Shown: piece after piece, positions 25,604 through 32,967 of the stretch | How positions within the stretch are numbered: position 1 is the stretch's first letter | Layout: every line of letters starts with the position of its first letter | Source of the DNA: an uncultured Prevotella sp. | GTDB taxonomy: Bacteria > Bacteroidota > Bacteroidia > Bacteroidales > Bacteroidaceae | DNA length: 33,509 nt | Assembly (NCBI GenBank): GCA_900543975.1 | Contig: UQTI01000032.1 | Coordinates: forward strand, 1-33,509 | Direction of reading: 5' to 3' | Made by a program: the position numbers and the translations under genes | Notes under the pieces: model-generated | Seen by the model: the letters and a program-made list of their open reading frames with translations, nothing else | Database searches by the model: none | Told to the model about the DNA's origin: nothing

Positions 25604-26566
25604 ATGGCACGATATGCAATAATTAAGCTCTGCCACCTGTCGCCCCTACACATCGGCACAGGGCGCGAGAGCTATGACACGTCGTCGGCATGGCTCCACT
25701 CTGACACGCTTGCCTCGGCTCTCGCCTCGCTCAAGGCGCAGCGGGGCGACAGCGATGTTGCTGAGTTTATGTCGCAACTTGTGGTGTCGTCTGCCTTCCC
25801 CTTCTACAAGGACATGCTGTTCCTTCCCAAAGCCCACGGACGCGTGCGCTTTGCCAACGAGGAGAAATGCCGCAAGAGCCTAAAACGCGTCACGTTCATT
25901 GAGCAGTCGTTGTGGACGAGACTTGCCGACGGCGGTCAACTGTCGGAGAGCGATGTCACCATCGACGGCGATTTCATGTATCCGGCAGGCAGACGCTGCG
26001 CCACGATGTCGCGCACGCAGACAACGCAACGTGTGCATGTCTATGCCGACACAGAGAAAGACGCCGAACCTTTCTTCTTTGAGTGGCGCTATTTTGACCA
26101 CGATGCAGGTCTCTACTTTCTTACCACAGCCACAGGACCGTTGCTTGACGAGCTGGTGACCCTTGCCACGATGCTCGGCGAGACGGGCCTTGGCACCGAC
26201 CGCAATGTGGGTGGCGGACACTTTGAGGTGGAAGTGGCGGAGGTGGAGATCAACAACACACCCAACGCCGATGCACAGGTGCTGCTATCGCTTTTCATCC
26301 CCGACCGTCAGGACATGCAGAACCTCAACCTCGAAGACGCACGCTATGGTCTGTTACGTCGCGGTGGCTTTGCCGCTGGCAGCAGCATTGAGAGCTTGCG
26401 CCACTTGCGCAAGCGCAGCGTCTATATGTTTGACGAGGGATCGGTCTTTCCCACACAGGCACCGCTTGGCGGCACTGTCGTAGACCTACGCCCCGACTGG
26501 AACGCCCCTGCCATGCACCCCATGCTCCGCAGCGGCAGACCTTTCTTCTTACCTTATAAAATGTAG
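25604..26566 (+). CDS. csm4: Csm4, RAMP subunit capping the crRNA 5' tag
   Basis: Csm4 (Cas5 family) binds the 5' tag of the crRNA and contacts Cas10. The 320-residue protein begins ARYAIIKLCHLSPLHIGTGRE and carries the Cas5-like G-rich motif GLGTDRNVGGGHFEVE in the middle (about 202-217) and a second RAMP half ending LGGTVVDLRP. The frame extends two codons further to a TTG at 25598, but that would overlap csm3; the ATG at 25604 is natural, 2 bp after the csm3 stop. Confidence 0.9.
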   Translation: MARYAIIKLCHLSPLHIGTGRESYDTSSAWLHSDTLASALASLKAQRGDSDVAEFMSQLVVSSAFPFYKDMLFLPKAHGRVRFANEEKCRKSLKRVTFIEQSLWTRLADGGQLSESDVTIDGDFMYPAGRRCATMSRTQTTQRVHVYADTEKDAEPFFFEWRYFDHDAGLYFLTTATGPLLDELVTLATMLGETGLGTDRNVGGGHFEVEVAEVEINNTPNADAQVLLSLFIPDRQDMQNLNLEDARYGLLRRGGFAAGSSIESLRHLRKRSVYMFDEGSVFPTQAPLGGTVVDLRPDWNAPAMHPMLRSGRPFFLPYKM

Positions 26567-26571
26567 ACTGT

Positions 26572-27714
26572 ATGAGCAAAATGAAACTTGAGACCCTTAC
26601 GTCCCTGCACATAGGGTCGGGCAACATGTTACAGAAAGACAGCGACTTTGTTTGTGGCAAAGATGCCGACGGCTACCCTGTTGTGTATGTCATTAATCCG
26701 CGCAAGGTGCTCTCTCTCATAGGCGAGGAAAACGTTGTCGCATGGACTGTGGGCATAGAGAATGGGCGCAGCACCGAAGAAATCGTGAAGCTGTATGCCC
26801 CCAAAGCAACAATTACCGACTATTCGCTGCACGCCATCGACTCGTATCTGTCGCGCCCAGCACAGCAGATAAAGGAGTTTATCCGCGACGGACTTGACCG
26901 CCCCTACATTCCAGGCAGCTCCATAAAGGGAGCCATACGCACAGCCGTTTTTACCGACATTGCGTCAACGATGAATGCAGATGATTTTCGACAGGCCATA
27001 ATGAACGAAGACGACATTACATCCAAGGCAATAGAAGCTGATGCATTTGGTAAAGACCCCAACCACGACGTGTTTAGATATCTGCGTGTCGGCGATGCCT
27101 ACGCAACAGGCTATCGCACATCCGTCTACGAGATGAAGAACATAGCCGATCACCCCAAAAAGGCTTTCTGGGATTCTAACTTACAGATGGCAACAGAAGT
27201 GTTGCTCCCTGACACTGAGGTCGACTTCTCGTTGGTTTTAAAACGACCTGATCTTCTTCCAGACGATATGCCTGCTACGCCAAGAGCCTTGAGTTCTGTA
27301 GAGGCGCTGCTTGATGTCATCAACAACCACACAAGGATGTTGCTTAACGATGAAATCGATATTTGGGAGAAAATGAAAGACAATAACAAGAAAATCAAAA
27401 AGTGGGAAGAAAAGGTGGACAAATATATAGACCTGTTAAGTGATTTGCTGCATACCGCCAACCGCTGTAAAGGCACTCGTTCGGCTGTCATGCGCATGGG
27501 ACACGGCTCGGGTTGGCGCTTCGTCACAGGAGCAGGAAGATGGCGCAGCCGTCTGACCGAAGACGATTTGAAGATGGTGATCAATGCAATGGTTGAAGAG
27601 GAGCAACAAAACAAGAAGAGGAGCAACAAAACAGATGATTTTCCTAAGTCGCGGTGGCTGGAGGAAGAAGAGTGCGAACCATTGGGATTTGTAAAACTAA
27701 CATTGTGCGACTAA
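26572..27714 (+). CDS. csm5: Csm5, RAMP subunit at the crRNA 3' end
   Basis: Csm5 (Cas7 family) caps the 3' side of the Csm backbone. The 380-residue protein has LTSLHIGSGN (about 9-18), the conserved PYIPGSSIKGAIRTAVF (111-127) and a late MGHGSGWRF segment typical of Csm5. Residues about 260-300 form a charged, Lys/Glu-rich coiled-coil-like insert (WEKMKDNNKKIKKWEEKVDK) encoded by visibly more AT-rich DNA than the flanking cas genes. It lies 5 bp after csm4 and 16 bp before the CARF nuclease gene. Confidence 0.92.
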   Translation: MSKMKLETLTSLHIGSGNMLQKDSDFVCGKDADGYPVVYVINPRKVLSLIGEENVVAWTVGIENGRSTEEIVKLYAPKATITDYSLHAIDSYLSRPAQQIKEFIRDGLDRPYIPGSSIKGAIRTAVFTDIASTMNADDFRQAIMNEDDITSKAIEADAFGKDPNHDVFRYLRVGDAYATGYRTSVYEMKNIADHPKKAFWDSNLQMATEVLLPDTEVDFSLVLKRPDLLPDDMPATPRALSSVEALLDVINNHTRMLLNDEIDIWEKMKDNNKKIKKWEEKVDKYIDLLSDLLHTANRCKGTRSAVMRMGHGSGWRFVTGAGRWRSRLTEDDLKMVINAMVEEEQQNKKRSNKTDDFPKSRWLEEEECEPLGFVKLTLCD

Positions 27715-27730
27715 CCCCCACCATAGAGCA

Positions 27731-28822
27731 ATGAGTAAAAACATACAGATAGCTCTTGTGAGCAAAGAGACGCTGCCCGTGTTCTACATCATCAACGAGT
27801 TTCGTCCCGACGAGGTGTTTCTTGTCGGCACGGAAGAGACGACGGGCGAAATGGAACAGATAGAACGCTCGGCGGCGAAGATGGGCACCGTGTGTCACCG
27901 ACTTATAACCAAAGCCGACGACATGGCATACACCATGAAGCAGTGCGAGAGCGTGCATGAGCGTTGCGGCAATGACGCCTGCTACTGTTACAACCTGACT
28001 TGTGGCACCAAGCTCATGGCTTTCGGTGCGCTGATGTGTGCGCAGAAGCACCAGGCACAGGTGGTCTATTCAGACATCTCCACCTACACCAACTTCGCCA
28101 CGATGCAGCGCATGCCCATGCAGCACATGCTCACGACCGAGACGATAATTGCCTTGCAGGGGCAGAAGATAAAGAACCGCGACATTTACCGCTACGATGC
28201 CGAACGCACAGAGTGTGCCATGCAGGTGCGCAATTTCGTGGTGCGCAACATCAAAGCCTACTCTGTGCTGATAAACCACTACAACACCTACAAGCAGTTG
28301 CCAAACCCATTCAGCCAAGGCAAATTGTTCTATAGACGCAGCGGTGGCGAGTTGGTGGTTGAATATGACGATGTCGAGGTGTTCGCCTCCGACTATCACG
28401 ATGCTTTCGCCATGCTGTTTGAGGGGCGTTGGTGGGAAACCCTTGTTGCCGATGCCGTGAGCCGATGGGCAGACGGACGCTACGAGGTGTGGACAAATGT
28501 GCGCTTCGAGCCGAAGGCAGAGGCTGAACGTTACGACAAGAACGAGGTCGACGTGTTGGTGAACATCGGCAACAGGCTGTTGTTTGTAGAGTGTAAGTCG
28601 GGCATGTTCAACCAAGACAATCTTTACAAGCTCAGCAGCGTGTCACACACATACGGCAGCTACAAGTCGAAGAGCGTTATTGTGTCGTTCCGCGACAATG
28701 TTATCCGCCCCGACCTTGAAGAGAAGGCTCGCGAGATGCACGTCAAGCTGTTTGTGCCCAACCGCCAACTGAGCGACATCGGGGTGGAGCTTGACAAAAT
28801 TGTAAAATCGTTAAACGCTTAA
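27731..28822 (+). CDS. Card1/Can2-type CARF nuclease, cyclic-oligoadenylate effector
   Basis: This 363-residue protein (DUF1887 type) senses cyclic oligoadenylate from Cas10 and then degrades nucleic acid. The N-terminal CARF domain (about 1-140) contains CYNLTCGTKLMAFG (87-100), matching the NxTGGTK ligand loop of the family. The C-terminal PD-(D/E)XK domain has GRWWETLVADAV (from 232, first Glu 236), NEVDVLV (Asp 274) and FVECKSG (Glu 287, Lys 289), so the active site is complete. Characterised relatives form dimers activated by cA4 and nick DNA or cut RNA; the ligand here is inferred. It is in the operon between csm5 and the second effector gene, only 7 bp from the latter. Confidence 0.88.
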   Translation: MSKNIQIALVSKETLPVFYIINEFRPDEVFLVGTEETTGEMEQIERSAAKMGTVCHRLITKADDMAYTMKQCESVHERCGNDACYCYNLTCGTKLMAFGALMCAQKHQAQVVYSDISTYTNFATMQRMPMQHMLTTETIIALQGQKIKNRDIYRYDAERTECAMQVRNFVVRNIKAYSVLINHYNTYKQLPNPFSQGKLFYRRSGGELVVEYDDVEVFASDYHDAFAMLFEGRWWETLVADAVSRWADGRYEVWTNVRFEPKAEAERYDKNEVDVLVNIGNRLLFVECKSGMFNQDNLYKLSSVSHTYGSYKSKSVIVSFRDNVIRPDLEEKAREMHVKLFVPNRQLSDIGVELDKIVKSLNA

Positions 28823-28829
28823 ACTGTTT

Positions 28830-30533
28830 ATGGGAAGAAAAGTTTTTATATCGGTGCTCGGCACCGGCTATTATGGCGAATGTGTCTATGCCCGCGACGG
28901 CTTCACGTCATCGTCAACACGCTTCATACAGCACGCCACGCTTGAGATGCTGACACAGAAAGGCAACTGGACGGCAGATGCCCATGCCTATGTGCTGCTC
29001 ACAAAGGAGGCACGCGAAACCAACTGGCACATACCCGGCGGCATGAGGACCAACATGCGCACAAAGGCTGACGAGCCTTATGCTGGCTTGGAAAGCGTGA
29101 TTGAAGGCATGAACCTGCCATTTGAGGTGAGCGGCATCGACATACCCATGGGTAAAAACGAAGAGGAGATATGGCAGATCTTCGACATCGTGTATGGTGT
29201 GCTGCAAGAGGACGATGAGGTCTATTTTGACCTCACCCACGGCTTCCGCTACCTACCAATGCTCGTGCTTGTGCTCGGCAACTATGCCAAGTTTCTGAAG
29301 CGAGCCAAGGTGCGCAGCATAACCTACGGCAACTTCGAGACGCGTAGCAAGGACGGCATAGCCCCGATAATAGACATCACCGCATTCTCTACGCTGCAAG
29401 ACTGGACGGCGGCATCGGCAGACTATCTGCGACACGGCGACTCCACGCTTATCGGCATCTGCGGCACGCAGCAGTTGACCCCTATCCTTAAGGAGACATG
29501 CGGCAAGGACGAGGCTGCGCAAAACATAAAAAAGCTCATTGCCTCTCTCAACACCTTTACTGACGACATGCGCTTTTGTCGTGGCATGGCACTTATCGGA
29601 GGCAAGCCAGCCGCCGACGTGAACTGCTATATAGATAAGGTGGGAGACCAATATCTCAAGCCTTTCCGCCCCTTACTTGCGATGGTGCGCGACACAGTGG
29701 CAGACATGGGCGCAAACCACGCTGCCAACATGCTTGCAGCCTCAGCCCAATGTTACCGTTACGGCAACCTGCAAGCCGCCATAACGCTGCTTGAAGAGGG
29801 CATAATATCTGTCTTCTGCGAACGTCATGGCTTGCAGATTGACGACAAGTCGAAGCGCGAGATTGTAAACCATGCGTTCAACAAGAAGCAGCTTGGGTTG
29901 ATGGGAAAACTGGGAGAATATAAGCCATTGTCGGAAGACAAGGAGCAGATGGTCGCCGAGGTGGAGCAGGACCCGTTGCTTACAGACCACATCATAAAGG
30001 CGTTCGCAAACCTCTGCGACATTCGCAACGATGTCAACCATGCCGGCATGCGCAACCACAAACAGCCGCTGAAGGTCAAGAAGATAGAGGACAACCTACA
30101 AAAGACGTTAGATGCGTTCATGAGCTTGGCTGATGAAGGAACAGCCACGGAACAAACGAAAGCTCTCTCGCCCCTTTTCATCAACCTCTCCAACCACCCA
30201 AGCTCTTCATGGACAGCCGAGCAGCTTACTGCTGCCGAGGCGTTCGGCGAGCTTGTAGACATGCCTTTCCCGCAGGTGGCACCCGACGCCACAGCAGACG
30301 ACATCAAGACGCTTGCCGAGGCTCTGGTAGCAGCTATCATGAAGCAAGCCGAAACGCACACCGTCACCGTTCATGTGATGGGTGAGATGAGCCTCATCTA
30401 CCGCATTGTGCGCATGCTGTCGGAGCGTGGCATACGCTGCGTTTGCTCCACCTCATATCGCGTGGTGAAAGATCAGGGAGACGGCAGACGACTTGTAGAG
30501 TTTAAATTCAACTCGTTCAGAGATTATGAGTAA
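28830..30533 (+). CDS. CARF-HEPN ribonuclease of Csx1/Csx2 type (DxTHG family) with an extra C-terminal domain
   Basis: A second signalling effector, 567 residues. The CARF domain (about 1-200) starts MGRKVFISVLGTGYYGE and has the family motif DLTHGFRYLP (DxTHG at 134-138). The helical second half has a HEPN RNase motif R-N-D-V-N-H (Arg 399, His 404; RxxxxH), expected to cut single-stranded RNA after ligand binding. After a linker (about 430-500) comes a C-terminal module, residues about 508-567, with alternating strand-helix pattern (TVHVMGEMSLIYRIVRML, then CVCSTSYRVV and FKFNSFRDYE). I cannot assign this module. The gene is the last of the operon; the array leader follows. CARF and HEPN assignments are firm, the C-terminal module's role is open. 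Confidence 0.88.
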   Translation: MGRKVFISVLGTGYYGECVYARDGFTSSSTRFIQHATLEMLTQKGNWTADAHAYVLLTKEARETNWHIPGGMRTNMRTKADEPYAGLESVIEGMNLPFEVSGIDIPMGKNEEEIWQIFDIVYGVLQEDDEVYFDLTHGFRYLPMLVLVLGNYAKFLKRAKVRSITYGNFETRSKDGIAPIIDITAFSTLQDWTAASADYLRHGDSTLIGICGTQQLTPILKETCGKDEAAQNIKKLIASLNTFTDDMRFCRGMALIGGKPAADVNCYIDKVGDQYLKPFRPLLAMVRDTVADMGANHAANMLAASAQCYRYGNLQAAITLLEEGIISVFCERHGLQIDDKSKREIVNHAFNKKQLGLMGKLGEYKPLSEDKEQMVAEVEQDPLLTDHIIKAFANLCDIRNDVNHAGMRNHKQPLKVKKIEDNLQKTLDAFMSLADEGTATEQTKALSPLFINLSNHPSSSWTAEQLTAAEAFGELVDMPFPQVAPDATADDIKTLAEALVAAIMKQAETHTVTVHVMGEMSLIYRIVRMLSERGIRCVCSTSYRVVKDQGDGRRLVEFKFNSFRDYE

Positions 30534-30760
30534 ATTTCTACATTATGTAGTTTCATCTTTCATCGTTCTTTGAAATGTTGAACTTCTACGAAGCAAGATG
30601 ACATAATATTGTCGCTTCTTGCCTTTTCTATGTCAAAAAAATTCATTACCTTTGCAATGTCTTAAGCAAAAAGCAGGTACATTTTTCTGATGCGAAAGCG
30701 TTAATTAATGTAAATGTTTCAATATAACAAATTAAAACAGAAAGTCTTACAAAAAAATGC
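30534..30760 (+). promoter_or_regulatory. CRISPR leader with candidate promoter
   Basis: This AT-rich stretch lies between the last cas gene and the first repeat. TACCTTTG at 30647-30654 is a perfect TAnnTTTG box with a TTTC (30625-30628) 18 bp upstream, giving a transcript start near 30660 and about 100 nt before repeat 1. Leader identity is supported by the degenerate repeat at the opposite end of the array. Confidence 0.65.
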
Positions 30761-31078
30761 CTCTTTGAGCATGTTCCATTAAAATAAGGATTAAGACACA
30801 TAGAAAAATCCTGCAATAACGGTTGATATGCTCCAACTCTCTTTGAGCATGTTCCATTAAAATAAGGATTAAGACCGAGTATACTCTTTGCGAGAAACTA
30901 CACCGCTGAAACCTCTTTGAGCATGTTCCATTAAAATAAGGATTAAGACTGCGTGTGCAAAGTCATCGAGACGAAGCTGCTCGCCTCTTTGAGCATGTTC
31001 CATTAAAATAAGGATTAAGACGAAACCCTTGACCTTGAAGTCAATTGAACCAACGTGCTCTTTGAGCATTGAATAGAC
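30761..31078 (+). CRISPR. CRISPR array: four full 37-bp repeats, one degenerate repeat, four spacers
   Basis: Identical repeats lie at 30761-30797, 30839-30875, 30913-30949 and 30985-31021; they begin CTCTTTGAGCATGTTCC and end AAGGATTAAGAC. Spacers are 30798-30838 (41), 30876-30912 (37), 30950-30984 (35) and 31022-31057 (36). A shortened terminal repeat at 31058-31078 keeps CTCTTTGAGCAT and ends AGAC. Orientation is taken as plus: the 3' end ATTAAGAC resembles the ATTGAAAC-type 5' tag, the degenerate repeat is downstream, and the leader promoter points this way. Variable spacer length fits type III. Spacer targets are unknown. Confidence 0.97.
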
Positions 31079-31092
31079 TCAACATAATCTAT

Positions 31093-31140
31093 CGCCGCAT
31101 AGCACCTTTTACAGGATAACTATGCGGCGTTTTTTATGTC
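31093..31140 (+). terminator. Terminator after the CRISPR array, right copy of the sequence at 21012
   Basis: CGCCGCATAG (31093-31102) pairs with CTATGCGGCG (31120-31129), followed by TTTTTTATG. The segment 31089-31170 matches 21008-21088 well, including CTATCGCCGCATAGCA and TTTTTTGTCGATAT. It ends the array transcript and marks the right boundary of the CRISPR-Cas locus. Confidence 0.85.
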
Positions 31141-31187
31141 CTTTTTTGTCGATATTTTGCCGATATTTTGCCGATATCCAAACCATT

Positions 31188-31333
31188 GTTGGTTTGGATT
31201 TAACCCAACTTTTCACATTGTTGGTTTGGATTTGCTACGATTTTTACCCAAAGTTGGTTTGGATTTGCATCGATTTTAGCCAAAAGTTGGTTTGGATTTG
31301 CTCCGTTTTTTCACAAAAATTGGTTTGGATTTG
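31188..31333. repeat. 33-bp tandem repeat between the array and the ATPase gene
   Basis: GTTGGTTTGGATTTG-like cores start at 31188, 31220, 31253, 31286 and 31319 (spacing 32, 33, 33, 33). Connecting sequences are alike (CATTG or CCAAAA before each core, CGATTTT in between). The first core also forms a hairpin with CCAAACCA at 31178-31185. A 70-codon frame (31122-31334) runs through it with an 11-residue repeat (LVWICxDFSQK) but starts inside the terminator, so I do not call a gene. Confidence 0.8.
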
Positions 31334-31352
31334 AAAATTTCCATCATATTTT

Positions 31353-31385
31353 TTTGCTTGTATTTGAAAATATTATGTATCTTTG
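31353..31385 (+). promoter_or_regulatory. Promoter of the AAA/DUF4143 ATPase gene
   Basis: TTTG at 31353-31356 and TATCTTTG at 31378-31385 are separated by 21 bp, close to the Bacteroidetes -33/-7 consensus. The start of transcription would lie near 31391, 19 nt before the ATG at 31410. Confidence 0.65.
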
Positions 31386-31409
31386 TGCTTGATTTAAAAG
31401 CATTTAGAC

Positions 31410-32747
31410 ATGTTTAGACGAATAGCACAAAAATATCTTTATGAGTGGGCACAGAAAGAAGAGCGCAAGCCCCTCGTTTTACGCGGAGCGAGACAGGTAG
31501 GCAAGACTACGCTTGTCAAAATGTTTGCTGCCGATTTCGACCACTACATATACCTGAACCTTGAAGAAAAAGAAGATGCAGAACTGTTTGCCGCAGATAG
31601 CTCTTTCGACGACCTGCTTGTGGGCATTTTCTTTAAGGCCAACATACCTATAGACAGCTCACGCACGCTGATATTTATCGATGAGATACAGAACGAGCCT
31701 AAGGCTGTGCAAGCATTACGCTACTTCTATGAAAAGCGCCCCGATTTATATGTCATTGCGGCTGGTTCCTTGCTTGAGAGTTTGATGGGACGACACATTT
31801 CTTTCCCCGTCGGCAGGGTGGAATACATGGCTCTACATCCTTGCACATTTGTCGAATTTCTAATGGCCATAGGTGAAGATATGTTAGCCAATCAAATAGA
31901 GAAGATTGCGGTGCCGCAGTCGCTACACGGCTATACTCTTGACCTTTTCAAAAAATACATGATTATAGGCGGTCTGCCCGAAGTGGTAGCCAACTATGCA
32001 CAATATCGCGATATGGTGCGCCTTGGCGGGGTGTTCAATGCTTTGCTGTCGGGATATCGTGACGACGTAGAAAAATATGCAGACAAGCCTAAGGAACAAG
32101 ACACCATACGTTACATTTTGAATTATGGATGGACCTCTGCCGGGCACAGGATACAGTTCGCAAAGTTCACCAATTCTTCTTTTAAGTCGGCAGATGTAAG
32201 CAACGCCTTTCGCACATTGGAGAAGACCCTTCTCCTGGAGCTTGTCTATCCGCTCACCTCAACATCATTCCCCATCTTGCCCGACTTAAAGAAGAGTCCG
32301 AAGCTACTGTGGTTCGACACTGGCCTCGTCAATTATGTGACGGGCATGCAAGAAGAACTTCTTTTCACCCCCAACAGCGATGAACTGTGGAACGGAGACA
32401 TCGCTGAACATATCGTTGCACAGGAACTGTTGGGAGCCACCACCCTCTTTGGCGAGAAGCGCATGTTCTGGGTGCGCGATGCCCGCAACTCGCAAGCAGA
32501 GGTCGATTTTGTGATACGCCACAAATCGCATCTTCTGCCCATAGAGGTAAAAACGGGCTCCAACTCAAAGCTTCGCTCCCTCCATCAGTACATGGAAGAG
32601 TCGAATGAGAACATTGCCTTACGCTTATGGAACGGCCCCATGACATCAGACATCATAACACGCACAGACGGTCGTCCCTTTACGTTATACAACATTCCGC
32701 TTTATTATGCAGGACATCTTAACGCTTTGTTGCAGCAAACGTTATGA
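31410..32747 (+). CDS. AAA family ATPase with DUF4143 domain
   Basis: A 445-residue protein of a family very common in gut Bacteroidota, often strain-variable and of unknown role. The N-terminal AAA domain has Walker A GARQVGKTT (Lys 32) and Walker B LIFIDEIQ (Asp 91, Glu 92), and an arginine-containing IAAGSLLESL segment after it. The C-terminal DUF4143 part carries AEVDFVI (about 363-369) and LPIEVKTG (about 375-382), a PD-(D/E)XK-like nuclease signature. It has its own promoter, and lies just beyond the CRISPR locus, bounded by a similar hairpin on each side. A link to defence is possible but not shown. Confidence 0.92.
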   Translation: MFRRIAQKYLYEWAQKEERKPLVLRGARQVGKTTLVKMFAADFDHYIYLNLEEKEDAELFAADSSFDDLLVGIFFKANIPIDSSRTLIFIDEIQNEPKAVQALRYFYEKRPDLYVIAAGSLLESLMGRHISFPVGRVEYMALHPCTFVEFLMAIGEDMLANQIEKIAVPQSLHGYTLDLFKKYMIIGGLPEVVANYAQYRDMVRLGGVFNALLSGYRDDVEKYADKPKEQDTIRYILNYGWTSAGHRIQFAKFTNSSFKSADVSNAFRTLEKTLLLELVYPLTSTSFPILPDLKKSPKLLWFDTGLVNYVTGMQEELLFTPNSDELWNGDIAEHIVAQELLGATTLFGEKRMFWVRDARNSQAEVDFVIRHKSHLLPIEVKTGSNSKLRSLHQYMEESNENIALRLWNGPMTSDIITRTDGRPFTLYNIPLYYAGHLNALLQQTL

Positions 32748-32787
32748 TTGAAGAAAACATCATGATTAAAGAAACCATCATGATTAA

Positions 32788-32833
32788 AATCGGTCATTAG
32801 AAAAAGCTTCTTGTCATTTTCTAATGACCGATT
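32788..32833. repeat. Long perfect hairpin after the ATPase gene
   Basis: 32788-32804 (AATCGGTCATTAGAAAA) and 32817-32833 are exact reverse complements over 17 bp with a 12-nt loop. It is not followed by a T-run, though the stem itself contains A and T runs, so it may be a weak bidirectional terminator. It is preceded by repeated CATGATTAAA-GAAACCAT units (about 32748-32787). Confidence 0.75.
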
Positions 32834-32868
32834 TGGGATAAATGTGTTAGGTGCCGAGCATACAAGCA

Positions 32869-32915
32869 AACCGCCGCATACCCGAAGAATCTGGATATGC
32901 GGCGGTTGTCTTTTA
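32869..32915. terminator. Hairpin terminator between the ATPase and PD-(D/E)XK genes
   Basis: AACCGCCGCATA (32869-32880) pairs with TATGCGGCGGTT (32896-32907) over 12 bp, followed by GTCTTTTATATAT. The stem is nearly that of the hairpins at 21012 and 31093. It lies between convergent genes and may serve both. Confidence 0.7.
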
Positions 32916-32967
32916 TATATTATGATTCTGTGTTTTTAGTACAACCATGTACTGATGGTCAATGAGA

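Noticed and set aside
20986..31078. Possible cas1, cas2, reverse transcriptase or stand-alone ring nuclease gene hidden in the locus
   Set aside because: The gaps between cas genes are at most about 20 bp and the flanking gaps have no suitable frame, so none is present in this window.
31122..31334. 70-codon frame with an 11-residue repeat
   Set aside because: It starts inside the terminator hairpin and the repeat is explained by the 33-bp DNA period; no promoter or ribosome-binding context supports translation.
32748..32967. Possible second CRISPR-like repeat (CATGATTAAA units) after the ATPase gene
   Set aside because: Units are short, few and adjacent without spacers of regular length; this is a small direct repeat next to a hairpin.
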